A stretch of DNA of 62,033 nucleotides from Myxococcota bacterium (GTDB lineage: Bacteria; Myxococcota_A; UBA9160; UBA4427). A model generated the notes under the pieces. It did no database searches, was not told the origin of the DNA, and saw only the letters and a program-made list of their open reading frames with translations. Below, piece after piece: positions 20,072-30,103 of the stretch; the stretch's first letter is position 1, and every line of letters starts with the position of its first letter. The stretch lies in the NCBI GenBank assembly GCA_028278345.1, contig JANQEL010000020.1, forward strand, positions 1 through 62,033. Reading direction: 5' to 3'. Both the position numbers and the translations under genes were made by a program.

Positions 20072-21190
20072 ATGAGTGAGACGACGGTCGATCCGACCGC
20101 CGCAGCCGACGCGCCTGCGTCCGCAGCTGCTGCACCCCCCGCTGACAACTCTCAATCGGCTGTTGGCACCATGGCCGAGGCCATGGAAGCCACCGAGGTC
20201 AGCATTCGAGCCCTGCTCGAAGCCGGTGTCCATTTCGGTCACCAGACCCACCGTTGGAACCCGCAGATGAAGGGCTTCATCTTCGGCGAACGCAACGGCA
20301 CCCACATCATCGATCTCGACCAGACGCTTCCGATGTTCCGCCGCGCACTCGATCACGTGCGCGAGGTGACGGGCGACGGCAAGAGCGTTCTCTTCGTGGG
20401 CACCAAGCGGCAGGCCGCGCCGCACATCGAAGCCGCGGCACAGCGCGCGAAGCAGCCCTTCGTCAATTCGCGCTGGCTCGGCGGCATGATGACCAACTGG
20501 AAGACGGTCAAGAAGTCGATCGATCACTACAAGAGCCTGCTCGAGATCCAGGGCGACGAAGAGAAGCGCGACGCCCTCTCGAAGAAGGAACTCGCCCGCG
20601 TGAACCGCGCGGTCGACAAGTACGCGAAGAGCCTCGCCGGCATGCGCGAGATGGCGCGGCTGCCGGCCGCGATCGTCGTGATCGACGTCGGCAAGGAAGC
20701 GATCGCGGTGAGCGAAGCCCAGCGCCTCGGCATCAGCGTCGTGGGCGTGGTGGACAGCAATTGCAGCCCCCGCAACATCGACTACCCGATCCCCGGTAAC
20801 GACGACGCCATCCGCGCGATCGAGCTCTACTGCAACGCCTTCGCGGATGCCTGCATCGAGGGCGCCGCGGCCCACGCCGAGAAGGTGGCGTCGGAACCCA
20901 AGGCGGAGAAGGACGAGAAGCCGGCCGCCGCCACCGGGCGCCGCGTCGTCGAGATCAAGCAGGCCCCGCGCCGCAGCCGTAGCGCCAAGGACGGTGCCGG
21001 TTCCGGGAGGACCCGCAGCGTGGGAGGCTGGAACGAGGACGAAGAGGGCAAGGACGCGAAGGCCAAGGCCGCCGATGCCAAGGCCGCCGACGCCAAGCCC
21101 GCCGATGCCGCGCCCGCTGAAGCCGAGGCGAAGCCGGCGGAAGCAGAAGTGCCGAAGGCCGACGAGGGCGCCGCACCCAGCGAGAGCTAG
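20072..21190 (+). CDS. rpsB: 30S ribosomal protein S2 with long N- and C-terminal extensions
   Basis: 372 residues, while S2 is usually about 240-260. The core starts at about residue 42 with [24 protein letters not shown] and ends near residue 275. The N-terminal extension is Ala/Pro-rich. The C-terminal extension of about 90 residues contains alanine-lysine repeats ([15 protein letters not shown]). The start at 20072 is supported by AAGGAG, so the N-terminal extension is probably translated; an internal ATG ([10 protein letters not shown]) is the alternative. It heads the operon rpsB-tsf-pyrH-frr-uppS-dxr-rseP. Confidence 0.96.
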   Translation: MSETTVDPTAAADAPASAAAAPPADNSQSAVGTMAEAMEATEVSIRALLEAGVHFGHQTHRWNPQMKGFIFGERNGTHIIDLDQTLPMFRRALDHVREVTGDGKSVLFVGTKRQAAPHIEAAAQRAKQPFVNSRWLGGMMTNWKTVKKSIDHYKSLLEIQGDEEKRDALSKKELARVNRAVDKYAKSLAGMREMARLPAAIVVIDVGKEAIAVSEAQRLGISVVGVVDSNCSPRNIDYPIPGNDDAIRAIELYCNAFADACIEGAAAHAEKVASEPKAEKDEKPAAATGRRVVEIKQAPRRSRSAKDGAGSGRTRSVGGWNEDEEGKDAKAKAADAKAADAKPADAAPAEAEAKPAEAEVPKADEGAAPSES

Positions 21191-21345
21191 GCCGGTCGCG
21201 AGCTCGGGCCATCGCTCCGCCGGCGCCGCGCCGCGGGCAGCCCCATGCGAGCGTGAACCGCAGCCCCGGATCCAGCAACCAAGTCAACACAGTCAGCCAT
21301 CCACGGGATGGGCAGGACGCAGAGAGAAGAAGGAAGGAAAGACCC

Positions 21346-22197
21346 ATGGCGGGCATTTCAGCCAGTGATGTAAAGGCGCTTCGCGAGATGACGGGCGCCG
21401 GAATGATGGATTGCAAGAAGGTGCTCACCGAAGCCGAAGGCGATGTGGAGCGCGCGATCGAGCTGCTGCGCGAGCGCGGCCTCGCCAAGGCGGGCAAGCG
21501 CGCCGGTCGGGAGACCAGCGAAGGCACCGTGGCTGTCGCGATCGACGGCGGTAGTGGCGTGATGATCGAGCTCGGCTGCGAGACCGACTTCGTCGCCAAG
21601 ACCGACGACTTCCAGGCCCTCGCCCAGAAGATCGCCGACGCGATCGTGAAGGACGGGAAGATCGACAGCGCCGAGGCCGCGGGCGCCCTCAGCCTCGGTG
21701 ACGAAACCGTCGAAGCCGCCGTGACCAACGCCGCCGCCACGATGGGCGAGAACATCGCGCTGAAACGCGTCTCGCGCGTCGCTTCGGACGCGGTCGTCGG
21801 CTCCTACATCCACGCCGGCGGCAAGCTCGGCGTGGTCGTCGGCCTGAACGGCGGCGACGGCGGCGACTACAGCGAAGTCGCGCGCGACCTCGCGATGCAC
21901 GTCGCGGCCATCGACCCGACCCCCATCGCGATCGACCGCGATGGCGTGCCCTCCGACGTGATCGAGGGCGAGAAGAAGATCCTGCGCAACCAGGCCCTCG
22001 AGAGCGGCAAGCCCGAGAACATCGTCGACAAGATCGTCGACGGTCGCATCAACAAGTTCTACGCGGAGAACTGCCTGCTCGAGCAGCCCTTCGTGAAGGA
22101 CCCCGACACCTCGGTGACCAAGATGCTCGCAGGCGTGAACAAGGACCTCTCGGTCGCTTCGTTCGTTCGCTTCAAGCTCGGAGAGGCCCAGGGCTGA
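21346..22197 (+). CDS. tsf: Translation elongation factor Ts
   Basis: 283 residues. EF-Ts recharges EF-Tu with GTP. The N-terminal UBA-like part carries [17 protein letters not shown] and the [10 protein letters not shown] block that contacts EF-Tu; the C-terminus has the paired dimerisation subdomains. A purine-rich AAGGAAGGA lies upstream of the ATG. Its TGA overlaps the ATG of pyrH by one base. Confidence 0.97.
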   Translation: MAGISASDVKALREMTGAGMMDCKKVLTEAEGDVERAIELLRERGLAKAGKRAGRETSEGTVAVAIDGGSGVMIELGCETDFVAKTDDFQALAQKIADAIVKDGKIDSAEAAGALSLGDETVEAAVTNAAATMGENIALKRVSRVASDAVVGSYIHAGGKLGVVVGLNGGDGGDYSEVARDLAMHVAAIDPTPIAIDRDGVPSDVIEGEKKILRNQALESGKPENIVDKIVDGRINKFYAENCLLEQPFVKDPDTSVTKMLAGVNKDLSVASFVRFKLGEAQG

Positions 22198-22913
22198 TGG
22201 CGCAGGCCGCCTATCGACGCGTACTCATCAAGCTCTCCGGCGAAGGCCTCGCCGGGGAAGACGGCTTCGGGATCAATCCCGCGGTCATCGGCGGCATTGC
22301 GGAGCAGATCCGCGAAGTGCGCGCGATGGACGTCGAAGTGAGCATCGTGGTGGGCGGCGGCAACATCATTCGCGGCATGACCGCCGCGAAAGAGGGCATG
22401 GATCGCGCCAACGCGGACTACATGGGCATGCTCGCGAGCGTGATGAACGCGATGGCCCTGCAGGATCCGCTGGAGAAGCTCGGGCTCTCGACCCGCGTGC
22501 TCTCGGCCCTCGAGATCTCGCAGGTGGCCGAGCTCTACATCCGAAGGCGCGCCGTGCGTCACCTCGAAAAGGGGCGCATCGTCATCTTCGGCGGCGGCAC
22601 GGGCAACCCGTACTTCAGCACGGACACCGCGGCGGCGCTTCGCGCGGCCGAGATCCACGCTGACGTGATCTTGAAGGCGACCCAGGTCGACGGTGTCTAC
22701 GACAGCGATCCCCACAAGAATCCGGATGCCAAGCGCTTCGACCGCATCACCTTCGATCAGGCGATTCGCGAAGGCCTCCAGTTCATGGACCAGGCGGCGA
22801 TCGCGCTGTGCAACGAGAACAACCTGCCGATCGTCGTCTTCGACATGGGCGTGGCGGGCAATCTCACCAAGGTGGTTGGCGGCGAAACCGTCGGCACCCT
22901 GGTGACGGGGTAG
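22197..22913 (+). CDS. pyrH: Uridylate kinase
   Basis: 238 residues. It phosphorylates UMP to UDP and belongs to the amino-acid kinase family. Seen are [21 protein letters not shown], the DYMGMLAS region, and the [20 protein letters not shown] nucleotide region. It starts inside the tsf stop codon, so the two are translationally coupled. Confidence 0.97.
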   Translation: MAQAAYRRVLIKLSGEGLAGEDGFGINPAVIGGIAEQIREVRAMDVEVSIVVGGGNIIRGMTAAKEGMDRANADYMGMLASVMNAMALQDPLEKLGLSTRVLSALEISQVAELYIRRRAVRHLEKGRIVIFGGGTGNPYFSTDTAAALRAAEIHADVILKATQVDGVYDSDPHKNPDAKRFDRITFDQAIREGLQFMDQAAIALCNENNLPIVVFDMGVAGNLTKVVGGETVGTLVTG

Positions 22914-22938
22914 CCGTAACCGAAGGGAGCAGCAGATC

Positions 22939-23508
22939 ATGGCCGAAGAAGATCTCGAACTCGTCTACGAAGAAGCCAAGGAGGCGATGGAGAAGTCGGT
23001 CAAGAGCTACCGCAAGGATCTCCTGCGCATTCGCACCGGCCGCGCGAGCACCTCGCTGCTCGACGGCATCATGGTCGACTACTACGGCGCCCAGACCCCG
23101 CTGAACCAGCTCGCGAATCTCTCGGCCCCCGATCCGCGCATGCTGGTGGTGACGGCCTTCGACAAGAGCGCCCTCGGTGACATCGAGCGCGCCATCCAGG
23201 CGAGCGAACTCGGCCTCAACCCGGCGAACGACGGCAAGGTCATCCGCATCACGATTCCGCCTCTGACCGAAGAGCGCCGCAAGGAACTCGTGAAGCAGGT
23301 GCGCAAGAGCGCTGAAGAACACAAGGTCGGCGTGCGCGAAGCGCGCCGCGACGCGATGGCGATGCTGAAGGACCTCGAAGGCGACGGCACCCTGCCGAAG
23401 GACGACCGCCACCGCGGCGACAAGCACGTGCAGGATCTCACCAACGACTACACGGGCCAGATCGATCAGCTCACCGAGCAGAAAAAACAGGAAGTCCTGG
23501 AGGTCTAA
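22939..23508 (+). CDS. frr: Ribosome recycling factor
   Basis: 189 residues, standard length. RRF splits post-termination ribosomes together with EF-G. The triple-helix core is recognised by RTGRAS near residue 30, and by the block AIQASELGLNPANDG followed by IRITIPPLTEERR. The start at 22939 follows GAAGGGAGCAG. Confidence 0.97.
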   Translation: MAEEDLELVYEEAKEAMEKSVKSYRKDLLRIRTGRASTSLLDGIMVDYYGAQTPLNQLANLSAPDPRMLVVTAFDKSALGDIERAIQASELGLNPANDGKVIRITIPPLTEERRKELVKQVRKSAEEHKVGVREARRDAMAMLKDLEGDGTLPKDDRHRGDKHVQDLTNDYTGQIDQLTEQKKQEVLEV

Positions 23509-23510
23509 CG

Positions 23511-24287
23511 TTGGCCGGTGCCCCACCTCTCGATCCCGACCGCATGCCCGCCCACGTGGCCATCATCATGGATGGCAATGGGCGCTGGGCCCAGGAGCGC
23601 GGTCTGGATCGCACGGCCGGTCACCGCGAGGGGGTCGAGTCGGTGCGCGCGGTGGTGCGCAAGGCGCACGACCTCGGCATCAAGACCCTCACCCTCTACG
23701 CCTTCTCCCTCGAGAACTGGAACCGACCGAAGGGCGAGGTGCGTTCGCTCATGGGCCTGCTCGAGGAGTACCTCGACAAGGAACTCCCCGAGATCATGGA
23801 GAAGAACGTGCGCGTGCGCGCGATCGGTCGCCTCGACCGGCTGCCCCGCACGGCGCGCTTCGTCGTGAATCACGCCCTCAAGAAGACGGCGAACAACACC
23901 GGCATGACCCTGGCCTTCGCGCTCTCCTACGGCGCACGCCAGGAGATCGTCGACGCGGCGCAGAAGCTCATGCGCGACGCCGAGGCCGGGAAGATCGACC
24001 CCGAAAACCTCGATGAGAAGACCTTCGCCGCCTACCTCTACGCGCCGGATCTGCCCGATCCGGATCTGTTGATCCGAACCGGCAACGAGTCGCGGGTATC
24101 GAACTTCCTGCTGTGGCAGATCGCGTACGCGGAGATCTTCAATACGCCCGTCATGTGGCCCGAGTTCCGCGAAGAGCAGCTCGTCGACGCGATCGTCGAC
24201 TACCAGTCGCGCGAGCGGCGCTTCGGGCTGACGGGAGAGCAGGCCAAGGGCGACCCGAACGGCGCAGACGAACAGGGCGAGTCGTGA
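23511..24287 (+). CDS. uppS: Isoprenyl transferase (undecaprenyl diphosphate synthase)
   Basis: 258 residues. The enzyme extends farnesyl diphosphate to the long cis-prenyl carrier used for cell wall synthesis. Motifs: AIIMDGNGRWA, TLYAFSLENWNRP, and RTGNESRVSNFLLWQ near the C-terminus. The TTG start at 23511 follows GGAGG and lies three bases after the frr stop. The TGA overlaps the GTG start of dxr by three bases. In many bacteria cdsA follows uppS; here it is absent. Confidence 0.95.
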   Translation: MAGAPPLDPDRMPAHVAIIMDGNGRWAQERGLDRTAGHREGVESVRAVVRKAHDLGIKTLTLYAFSLENWNRPKGEVRSLMGLLEEYLDKELPEIMEKNVRVRAIGRLDRLPRTARFVVNHALKKTANNTGMTLAFALSYGARQEIVDAAQKLMRDAEAGKIDPENLDEKTFAAYLYAPDLPDPDLLIRTGNESRVSNFLLWQIAYAEIFNTPVMWPEFREEQLVDAIVDYQSRERRFGLTGEQAKGDPNGADEQGES

Positions 24288-25492
24288 AGCGGCTTTCGGT
24301 TCTCGGGAGCACCGGGAGCGTCGGCACCCAGACCCTCGAAGTCGTCGCCCAGAACCCGGATGGCTTTTCGGTCGAGGCTCTCGCAGCCGGCCGCAACATC
24401 GAACTGCTCGCCGAGCAGATCGAGCGCTTCGCTCCGAAGTGCGTCGCCGTGGCCGATGAAGCCGGCGCCAACGAACTGCGCAAGCGGGTGAAGCTCGACG
24501 AGCGCGGCATCGCGTTGCACACGGGCGATGCCGGTCTCGAAGCCGTCGCGACCCACGAGCCGTGCGATCTCGTCGTCGCGGCGCTCGTGGGCGCCGTTGG
24601 CCTCGCACCGACCCTGGCCGCCGTGCGCGCCGGGCGCGACATCGCGCTCGCGAACAAGGAAGTCATGGTGATGGCTGGGGCCCTCGTGCTGCGCGAGATG
24701 AAGGTCCACGACGTGACGCTGCTTCCCGTCGACAGTGAACACAGCGCGATCTTCCAGGCGCTCTCGGGCCAACGCCCCGAGGACGTCTCGCGCATCATCC
24801 TCACCTGCTCCGGCGGCCCGTTCCGCGGGTGGGAGGCCGAACGCATCGAGAGTGCCAGCGTCGAAGAAGCCCTCGATCATCCCAACTGGGACATGGGGGC
24901 GAAGATCACCATCGATTCGGCGAGCCTGATGAACAAGGGGCTCGAGGTGATCGAGGCGCGCTGGATGTTCGACGTGGCCCCCGAGCAGATCGACGTCGTG
25001 GTGCACCCGCAGTCGATCGTGCACTCGTTGGTCGAGTTTCGCGATACCTCGGTGCTGGCCCAGCTGGGCCTGCCCGACATGCGCGTGCCGATCGCTGTGG
25101 CCCTGGCGCACCCCGAGCGCGTTGCCCTCGAGATCCCCCGCCTCGACCTGGCGGACGCGGGGCGCCTCGACTTCGAGGCCCCGGATCGCGAGACCTTCCC
25201 GTGCCTCGATCTGGCCTATCGCGCCCTCGCCGGGAGCGAAGCCGCCCCCGCGGTGCTCAACGCGGCCAACGAAGTGAGCGTGGCGGCCTTTCTTGCCGGT
25301 GAGATTCCGTTCGGTGAGATCGCCCGCACCAATGCTGCGGTGCTCGATGCCCATCTCGCCGAAAAAGCCGGTCTCGTGGTCGACAGTCTGGCCGATATCC
25401 TGGCTGCAGACGGGTGGGCGCGGGCGCAGGCTCGCGAGCGCCTCGAAGCCTCGGACGGCCCGAAGACGGGTTCGGTCCAGGGAGTGGCATGA
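24284..25492 (+). CDS. dxr: 1-deoxy-D-xylulose 5-phosphate reductoisomerase
   Basis: 402 residues. Second step of the MEP isoprenoid pathway. The NADPH-binding LGSTGSVGTQTLEV, the metal- and substrate-binding LPVDSEHSAIFQ, and CSGGPFRG and MGAKITIDSASLMNKGLEVIEA cover the catalytic core. The GTG at 24284 sits in the uppS stop codon region. Its own stop overlaps the rseP ATG. It links the prenyl-supply step directly with uppS. Confidence 0.97.
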   Translation: MKRLSVLGSTGSVGTQTLEVVAQNPDGFSVEALAAGRNIELLAEQIERFAPKCVAVADEAGANELRKRVKLDERGIALHTGDAGLEAVATHEPCDLVVAALVGAVGLAPTLAAVRAGRDIALANKEVMVMAGALVLREMKVHDVTLLPVDSEHSAIFQALSGQRPEDVSRIILTCSGGPFRGWEAERIESASVEEALDHPNWDMGAKITIDSASLMNKGLEVIEARWMFDVAPEQIDVVVHPQSIVHSLVEFRDTSVLAQLGLPDMRVPIAVALAHPERVALEIPRLDLADAGRLDFEAPDRETFPCLDLAYRALAGSEAAPAVLNAANEVSVAAFLAGEIPFGEIARTNAAVLDAHLAEKAGLVVDSLADILAADGWARAQARERLEASDGPKTGSVQGVA

Positions 25493-27183
25493 CCTTTCTC
25501 GACTACCTGTTCGCCGTGATCCCGATGCTTGGGATCCTGATCTTCGTCCACGAGCTGGGCCACTTCCTGGTGGCCAAGTGGTGTGGCGTGCGAGTACTGA
25601 AGTTCTCGCTCGGTTTCGGAGCGCCGATCGGTTTCGGGAACATGCGCATGCGCTGGGAGCGCGGCGGCACCGAGTACGTGATCGCCTGGTTCCCGCTCGG
25701 CGGCTTCGTGAAGATGCTCGGCGAGCAGATGCAGGGGGTGCAGGGGGAAGAGCCCGACTACGTCCCCGATGCGCGCCCCGACGAGTATCTGAACGCGAAG
25801 TCGACATGGCAGAAGCTCGCCATCACCTTCGCTGGGCCGTTGATGAATCTCTTGCTGCCGGTGATCGCCTTCATGGGTGTGCTGGCGGCGGGGCTGCCCC
25901 AGCTCTCCCCCGTGGTGGGCATGGTCGAGACGCACTCGCCCGCCGAGGAAGCCGGTCTGCGCGCGGGCGACAAGATCCTCGCGATCAACGGTGAGGCCGT
26001 GTCGAGCTGGGATGTCGTCGACCAGGCGATCCGCGGGCAGGGCGATGCGACCCTGATGCTCGACATCGAACGGGCCGGCGAGGCGCTCTCGCTCTCCGTG
26101 CCGGTCGAGACCCGCTCGGGCATGGACGAATTCGGCGGCGTGATCGAAGTCGGCTGGATCGGCGTCGGCCATCGCCGGCTGCCCACGCTAATCGGCGTGC
26201 CCGAGGCGTCCTCTCCCGCGGCCCTGGCGGGCCTGCTCTCGGGCGACCGTATCCAGGCGGTGGCCGGAAGCGAGGTCGAAGACTGGGAAGCGCTCGCGCA
26301 GGCGTACGGCGAGCAGTTGGCGGGTTCGCAGGTGGCGCTCACGATCGAGCGCGGCACCCCGCCCGAAACCGAGACGGTCGAACTCACCGTACCCGTCGAG
26401 ACGGATCTCGCGGCCTTCGGCCTGATTCCCGCCGCGGTGCTCGTGCGCAGCGTCGTCGAGGACATGCCCGCCGACACCGCGGGTTTCGAGCCCGGTGACC
26501 TCATCCTGGCCGTCGACGGCGACCCGATCGGCAGCTTCGCGACCTTCGCCGAGCTGGTGCGCACGAGCGGCGGACGCAGCCTCGACATCACCTACGCGCG
26601 TGCCGGCGAGACGAGCACCGTCGCGGTGGCGCCGCGGGAACGCAAGGTGCCGCACCCCCTCGAGATCCGCGGCATGGAGCAGAAGGTCTATCAGATCGGC
26701 ATCGCCCACGGCTTCCCGACGCTCCAGGGCGCGACCCACATCGAGAAGATCCTGAACCCCCTGGTCTCGATCCCGAAGGCCACGGAGATGACGATCGAGC
26801 GGGCAGGGCTCTTCCTGCGCAGCCTCGGCAAGCTCGTCTCCGGGGACGTCGGGCTCGAAAACGTCTCGGGGCCGATCGGCATCGCCGAGGTCGCGCGCAA
26901 GAGCCTCGACATGGGTTGGCACTACTACCTCAACACCATGATCTTCATCTCGATCAACCTCGGCTTTCTGAACCTGCTGCCGATCCCGATCCTCGATGGC
27001 GGCCAGGCGCTGATCATCATCGTCGAGGGCATCAAGCGCTCGCCGATCTCGCTGCGCAGCCGCGAGATCGTCCAGCAGATCGGGCTGACCTTCATCCTGA
27101 TGTTGATGGGGCTGGCCTTCTGGAACGATCTCTCGCGCCACTGGGGCGTGTTCGTCGAGTGGCTGCGCGGGACCGGGCTGTAG
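25489..27183 (+). CDS. rseP: Site-2 protease RseP with three PDZ domains
   Basis: 564 residues, against about 450 in E. coli. The zinc motif HELGH is at residues 21-25 in the first membrane helix; the second active-site motif NLLPIPILDGG lies near the C-terminus. Between them are three consecutive PDZ-like units, each with the carboxylate-binding / AGL-x-x-GD pattern: about 140-205 (AGLRAGDKILAINGE), 231-303 (AGLLSGDRIQAVAG) and 315-382 (AGFEPGDLILAVDGD). E. coli RseP has two. The enzyme cuts anti-sigma factors within the membrane. Translationally coupled to dxr. Confidence 0.95.
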   Translation: MTFLDYLFAVIPMLGILIFVHELGHFLVAKWCGVRVLKFSLGFGAPIGFGNMRMRWERGGTEYVIAWFPLGGFVKMLGEQMQGVQGEEPDYVPDARPDEYLNAKSTWQKLAITFAGPLMNLLLPVIAFMGVLAAGLPQLSPVVGMVETHSPAEEAGLRAGDKILAINGEAVSSWDVVDQAIRGQGDATLMLDIERAGEALSLSVPVETRSGMDEFGGVIEVGWIGVGHRRLPTLIGVPEASSPAALAGLLSGDRIQAVAGSEVEDWEALAQAYGEQLAGSQVALTIERGTPPETETVELTVPVETDLAAFGLIPAAVLVRSVVEDMPADTAGFEPGDLILAVDGDPIGSFATFAELVRTSGGRSLDITYARAGETSTVAVAPRERKVPHPLEIRGMEQKVYQIGIAHGFPTLQGATHIEKILNPLVSIPKATEMTIERAGLFLRSLGKLVSGDVGLENVSGPIGIAEVARKSLDMGWHYYLNTMIFISINLGFLNLLPIPILDGGQALIIIVEGIKRSPISLRSREIVQQIGLTFILMLMGLAFWNDLSRHWGVFVEWLRGTGL

Positions 27184-27196
27184 CGCGCGACGAGAG

Positions 27197-27943
27197 ATGA
27201 CCGTGACTCCCGACTCCCCGGTGCTCGCGCTCTGCAGTGCGAGTCGTATCGCGAGCGCGGCACTGCTCGAAGGCGACAAGGTCGTCGTCGAACACGCGGC
27301 GACGACCTCGCGTCAGCAGGCCGAGAGCCTCTTGCCGCTGGTCGATCGCGTACTCGTCGATGGCGGGACGACGATCGAATCCCTCGGTGCGATTGCGGTC
27401 TCCCTCGGCCCCGGTTCGTTTACGAGCCTTCGCATCGGAGTGGCGACGGTGAAGGGCCTGGTCTTCGGGCTCGATGTTCCGGTGATCGGCATCTCTACGC
27501 TGCAGGCGCTGGCGCTGGCGGCCGGGCCGGGCGATGCGCCCGTGATCGCCGCCCTCGATGCGCAACGCGGCGAGGTGTACGCGGCGGCCTTCGATGTCAC
27601 GGCCGATGGCGCGACACCGCGCGACGACCTGCTGCCCGAACTCGTCTACACCGCCGACGAGTTGGCCGACCGACTCGCCGGTCCCCTGCGCATCGTCGGT
27701 GAGGGGGCCGCCATCGTGGGCGATCGCCTGCGAGAACGGCTCGGGTCGAACGCGATCGCCCTCGAGCCCGAGCTCGCCGAGGCGAGCGCAAGCCACATCG
27801 GTCGCCTCGCCGCCCTTCGCCTCGCCGCCGGAGAGGGCGGGGACGCCGCTTCCCTCGCCCCGCGCTACGTGCGTCGCGCGGAAGCCGAGGTGACCCGCAC
27901 CCGCGAGCGCTTCGAACCGCCCGCCGGTGTGGACAAGGGCTGA
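27197..27943 (+). CDS. tsaB: tRNA threonylcarbamoyladenosine biosynthesis protein TsaB
   Basis: 248 residues. TsaB is the inactive ASKHA-fold partner of TsaD in t6A37 tRNA modification. The block AIAVSLGPGSFTSLRIGVATVKGL and the following LQALALAA are diagnostic. ALDAQRGEVYAA is the usual second motif. It starts 13 bases after rseP on the same strand and probably ends this transcription unit. Confidence 0.93.
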   Translation: MTVTPDSPVLALCSASRIASAALLEGDKVVVEHAATTSRQQAESLLPLVDRVLVDGGTTIESLGAIAVSLGPGSFTSLRIGVATVKGLVFGLDVPVIGISTLQALALAAGPGDAPVIAALDAQRGEVYAAAFDVTADGATPRDDLLPELVYTADELADRLAGPLRIVGEGAAIVGDRLRERLGSNAIALEPELAEASASHIGRLAALRLAAGEGGDAASLAPRYVRRAEAEVTRTRERFEPPAGVDKG

Positions 27944-28110
27944 AATCTCTCGTAGCCTCGCGGGCTTAGCGCATCCTGCGCTCGAACCCCGCGGCCGCCC
28001 CGGCCGTTCCCCGGTGTCGAGACCCGCTGGCCTCGGCCCCAGCCCCAATACGAGACAACCCGAGCGTTTCCCACGGCACCCGTGCGCGCGCAAAAGGAAC
28101 TGCGAGAACC

Positions 28111-29133
28111 ATGGCACTCAACATCTATTACGACAAAGACGCGGACCTCGGCCGCCTGAATGGCAAGACCGTGGCGATCATCGGCTACGGCAGCCAGGGC
28201 CACGCCCACGCCCAGAACCTGAACGCCTCGGGTGTCAACGTCGTCGTCGGCCTACGCAAGGACTCGGCGAGCTGGGCCAAGGCCGAAGGCGCCGGCCTCG
28301 CCGTCGCGACGGTGGCCGATGCCGCGAGCCGCGCCGACATCGTGATGCTGACCCTGCCCGACGAACTCGCGGCGGACATCTACACGAACGAGATCGAGGC
28401 GAACCTCGAGCCGGGCAACTACCTCGCAGTGGCCCACGGCTTCAACATCCACTTCGAGGCGATCTCGCCGCCCGAAGGCGTGGGTGTGTTCATGGTCGCG
28501 CCCAAGGGCCCCGGCCACACCGTGCGCGATCACTATGAGAACGGTCGCGGCGTGCCTTGTCTGGTCGCCGTCCACCAGGATCCCGAGGGTGACACCCTGC
28601 AGATCGCACTCGCCTACGCGAGCGCGATTGGCGGCGGCCGCGCCGGCATCATCGAGACCACGTTCAAGGAAGAGACCGAGACCGATCTCTTCGGCGAGCA
28701 GGCCGTGCTCTGCGGCGGCCTCACGGCGCTCATGAAGGCGGGCTTCGAAACCCTCGTCGAAGCCGGCTACGCCCCCGAGATGGCCTACTTCGAGTGCATC
28801 CACGAAGTGAAGCTGATCGTCGACCTGGTCTACCAGGACGGCATCGCGAACATGCGATACTCGGTCTCGAACACCGCCGAGTACGGCGACTTCGTGAGCG
28901 GCCCGCGCGTGATCGACGCCGACACGAAGGCGCGCATGAAGGACATCCTGGCGGAGATCCAGAGCGGTGAGTTCGCCAAGAACTTCATCCTCGAGAACAA
29001 GAGCGGCAACGTGAATTTCAAGGCCATGCGACGCCAGGCCGCCGAGCACCCGATGGAAGAGGTCGGTGCGCGGCTGCGCGGGCTGATGCCGTGGCTGAAG
29101 GAACGACAGCTGGTCGATCGCGCGAAGAACTAG
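28111..29133 (+). CDS. ilvC: Ketol-acid reductoisomerase (class I)
   Basis: 340 residues, the short class I form. It makes dihydroxy acids for valine, leucine and isoleucine. The NADPH site [15 protein letters not shown] and the following GLRKDSASW loop, then PKGPGHTVR and the C-terminal knotted helical domain with [13 protein letters not shown], are all present. The ATG at 28111 follows AAAGGAACTGCGAGAACC. The 167-base leader shows a short GC hairpin but no recognisable leader peptide or T-box. Confidence 0.97.
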   Translation: MALNIYYDKDADLGRLNGKTVAIIGYGSQGHAHAQNLNASGVNVVVGLRKDSASWAKAEGAGLAVATVADAASRADIVMLTLPDELAADIYTNEIEANLEPGNYLAVAHGFNIHFEAISPPEGVGVFMVAPKGPGHTVRDHYENGRGVPCLVAVHQDPEGDTLQIALAYASAIGGGRAGIIETTFKEETETDLFGEQAVLCGGLTALMKAGFETLVEAGYAPEMAYFECIHEVKLIVDLVYQDGIANMRYSVSNTAEYGDFVSGPRVIDADTKARMKDILAEIQSGEFAKNFILENKSGNVNFKAMRRQAAEHPMEEVGARLRGLMPWLKERQLVDRAKN

Positions 29134-29185
29134 TTCGCACGATCGATCACGCCCCGTACCACGCCTCTCACACAGGAGGCACGCG

Positions 29186-30103
29186 ATGGAATCGAACGAA
29201 CCGCAGGTGCCGACCCAGGGGAAAGGCGCGCGACGCGGTCGCCGCCGGCGACGCGGTCCGCGCAGGCGCAGGGGCGGGCAGGGCTTTGCGCCCCTGATCC
29301 CGCACATCCTCACCACGGGGAACCTCGCCGCGGGCTTCTACGCGATCGCCAAGGCGAGCACGGGCGACCCCGTGCAGGCCTCGTGGGCGATCCTCGTGGC
29401 GGGCATCTTCGACGTGCTCGACGGTCGAGCTGCGCGCCTCACCAACTCCGTGAGCAAGTTCGGCCAGGAGTACGACTCGATCGCCGACACGGTTTCGTTC
29501 GGCGTCGCGCCGGCCATGATCGCCTTCCACTTCGGCCACTTCATGGAACTGGGCTGGACCGGGTGGGTGATGGCCTTCACGTACACGGCCTGCGCTTCGC
29601 TTCGGCTGGCGCGTTACAACGTGACGGCCGGCCGCTACCTCGGGCGCTTCGACGGGCTGCCGAGCCCCTCGGCGGCCGGGATGGTGGTGTCGACGGTGTG
29701 GTTCGTGAGCTTCCTGCGCGAAGCCGGCATCCACATCAACGTGCCCGCCGTGTTGCCCGCGCTTGGCGTGGCGGCGGTCGGCCTGTTGATGGTTTCGCCC
29801 ATCCCGTATCGCAGCAACAAGGATCTGCCGAAGTTCTCGGGCTACCGCGCGGTGACGATCACGGTGGTGGTCTTCATCGCATTGATCGCGATCCCCCAGG
29901 TGAGCTTCTTCATCGTCGCCATCATCTACGTGAGTTCGGGCCCCTTCGAGATGCTCTACCGCCTGCGCACCGGGAAGTCCCTCGAGCTCGCAAGCGTGCT
30001 CGAGAGCGGGGGCGAGGAGGCGAGCGAGGCGTCGGCGGAGGCCGCGTCGGTCACGTCGATCAGTGAAGTCGGGCGCGATGGCGCATCCGGGAGACCGTCA
30101 TGA
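29186..30103 (+). CDS. pssA: CDP-diacylglycerol-serine O-phosphatidyltransferase
   Basis: 305 residues. The CDP-alcohol phosphotransferase signature DG-x2-AR-x8-G-x3-D-x3-D is visible from LDGRAARL to YDSIADTVSFG. About seven hydrophobic segments follow. The N-terminus is a strongly basic RRGRRRRRGPRRRR stretch and the C-terminus a Glu/Ala-rich tail; both are unusual additions. It makes phosphatidylserine. In many related genomes a psd gene sits between ilvC and pssA; here it is missing. The last codons overlap the leuA start. Confidence 0.93.
   Translation: MESNEPQVPTQGKGARRGRRRRRGPRRRRGGQGFAPLIPHILTTGNLAAGFYAIAKASTGDPVQASWAILVAGIFDVLDGRAARLTNSVSKFGQEYDSIADTVSFGVAPAMIAFHFGHFMELGWTGWVMAFTYTACASLRLARYNVTAGRYLGRFDGLPSPSAAGMVVSTVWFVSFLREAGIHINVPAVLPALGVAAVGLLMVSPIPYRSNKDLPKFSGYRAVTITVVVFIALIAIPQVSFFIVAIIYVSSGPFEMLYRLRTGKSLELASVLESGGEEASEASAEAASVTSISEVGRDGASGRPS

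Noticed and set aside
27944..28110. Amino-acid attenuator or T-box before ilvC.
   Set aside because: No run of Val/Leu/Ile codons in a short leader frame, no T-box motif and no terminator with a T tract.
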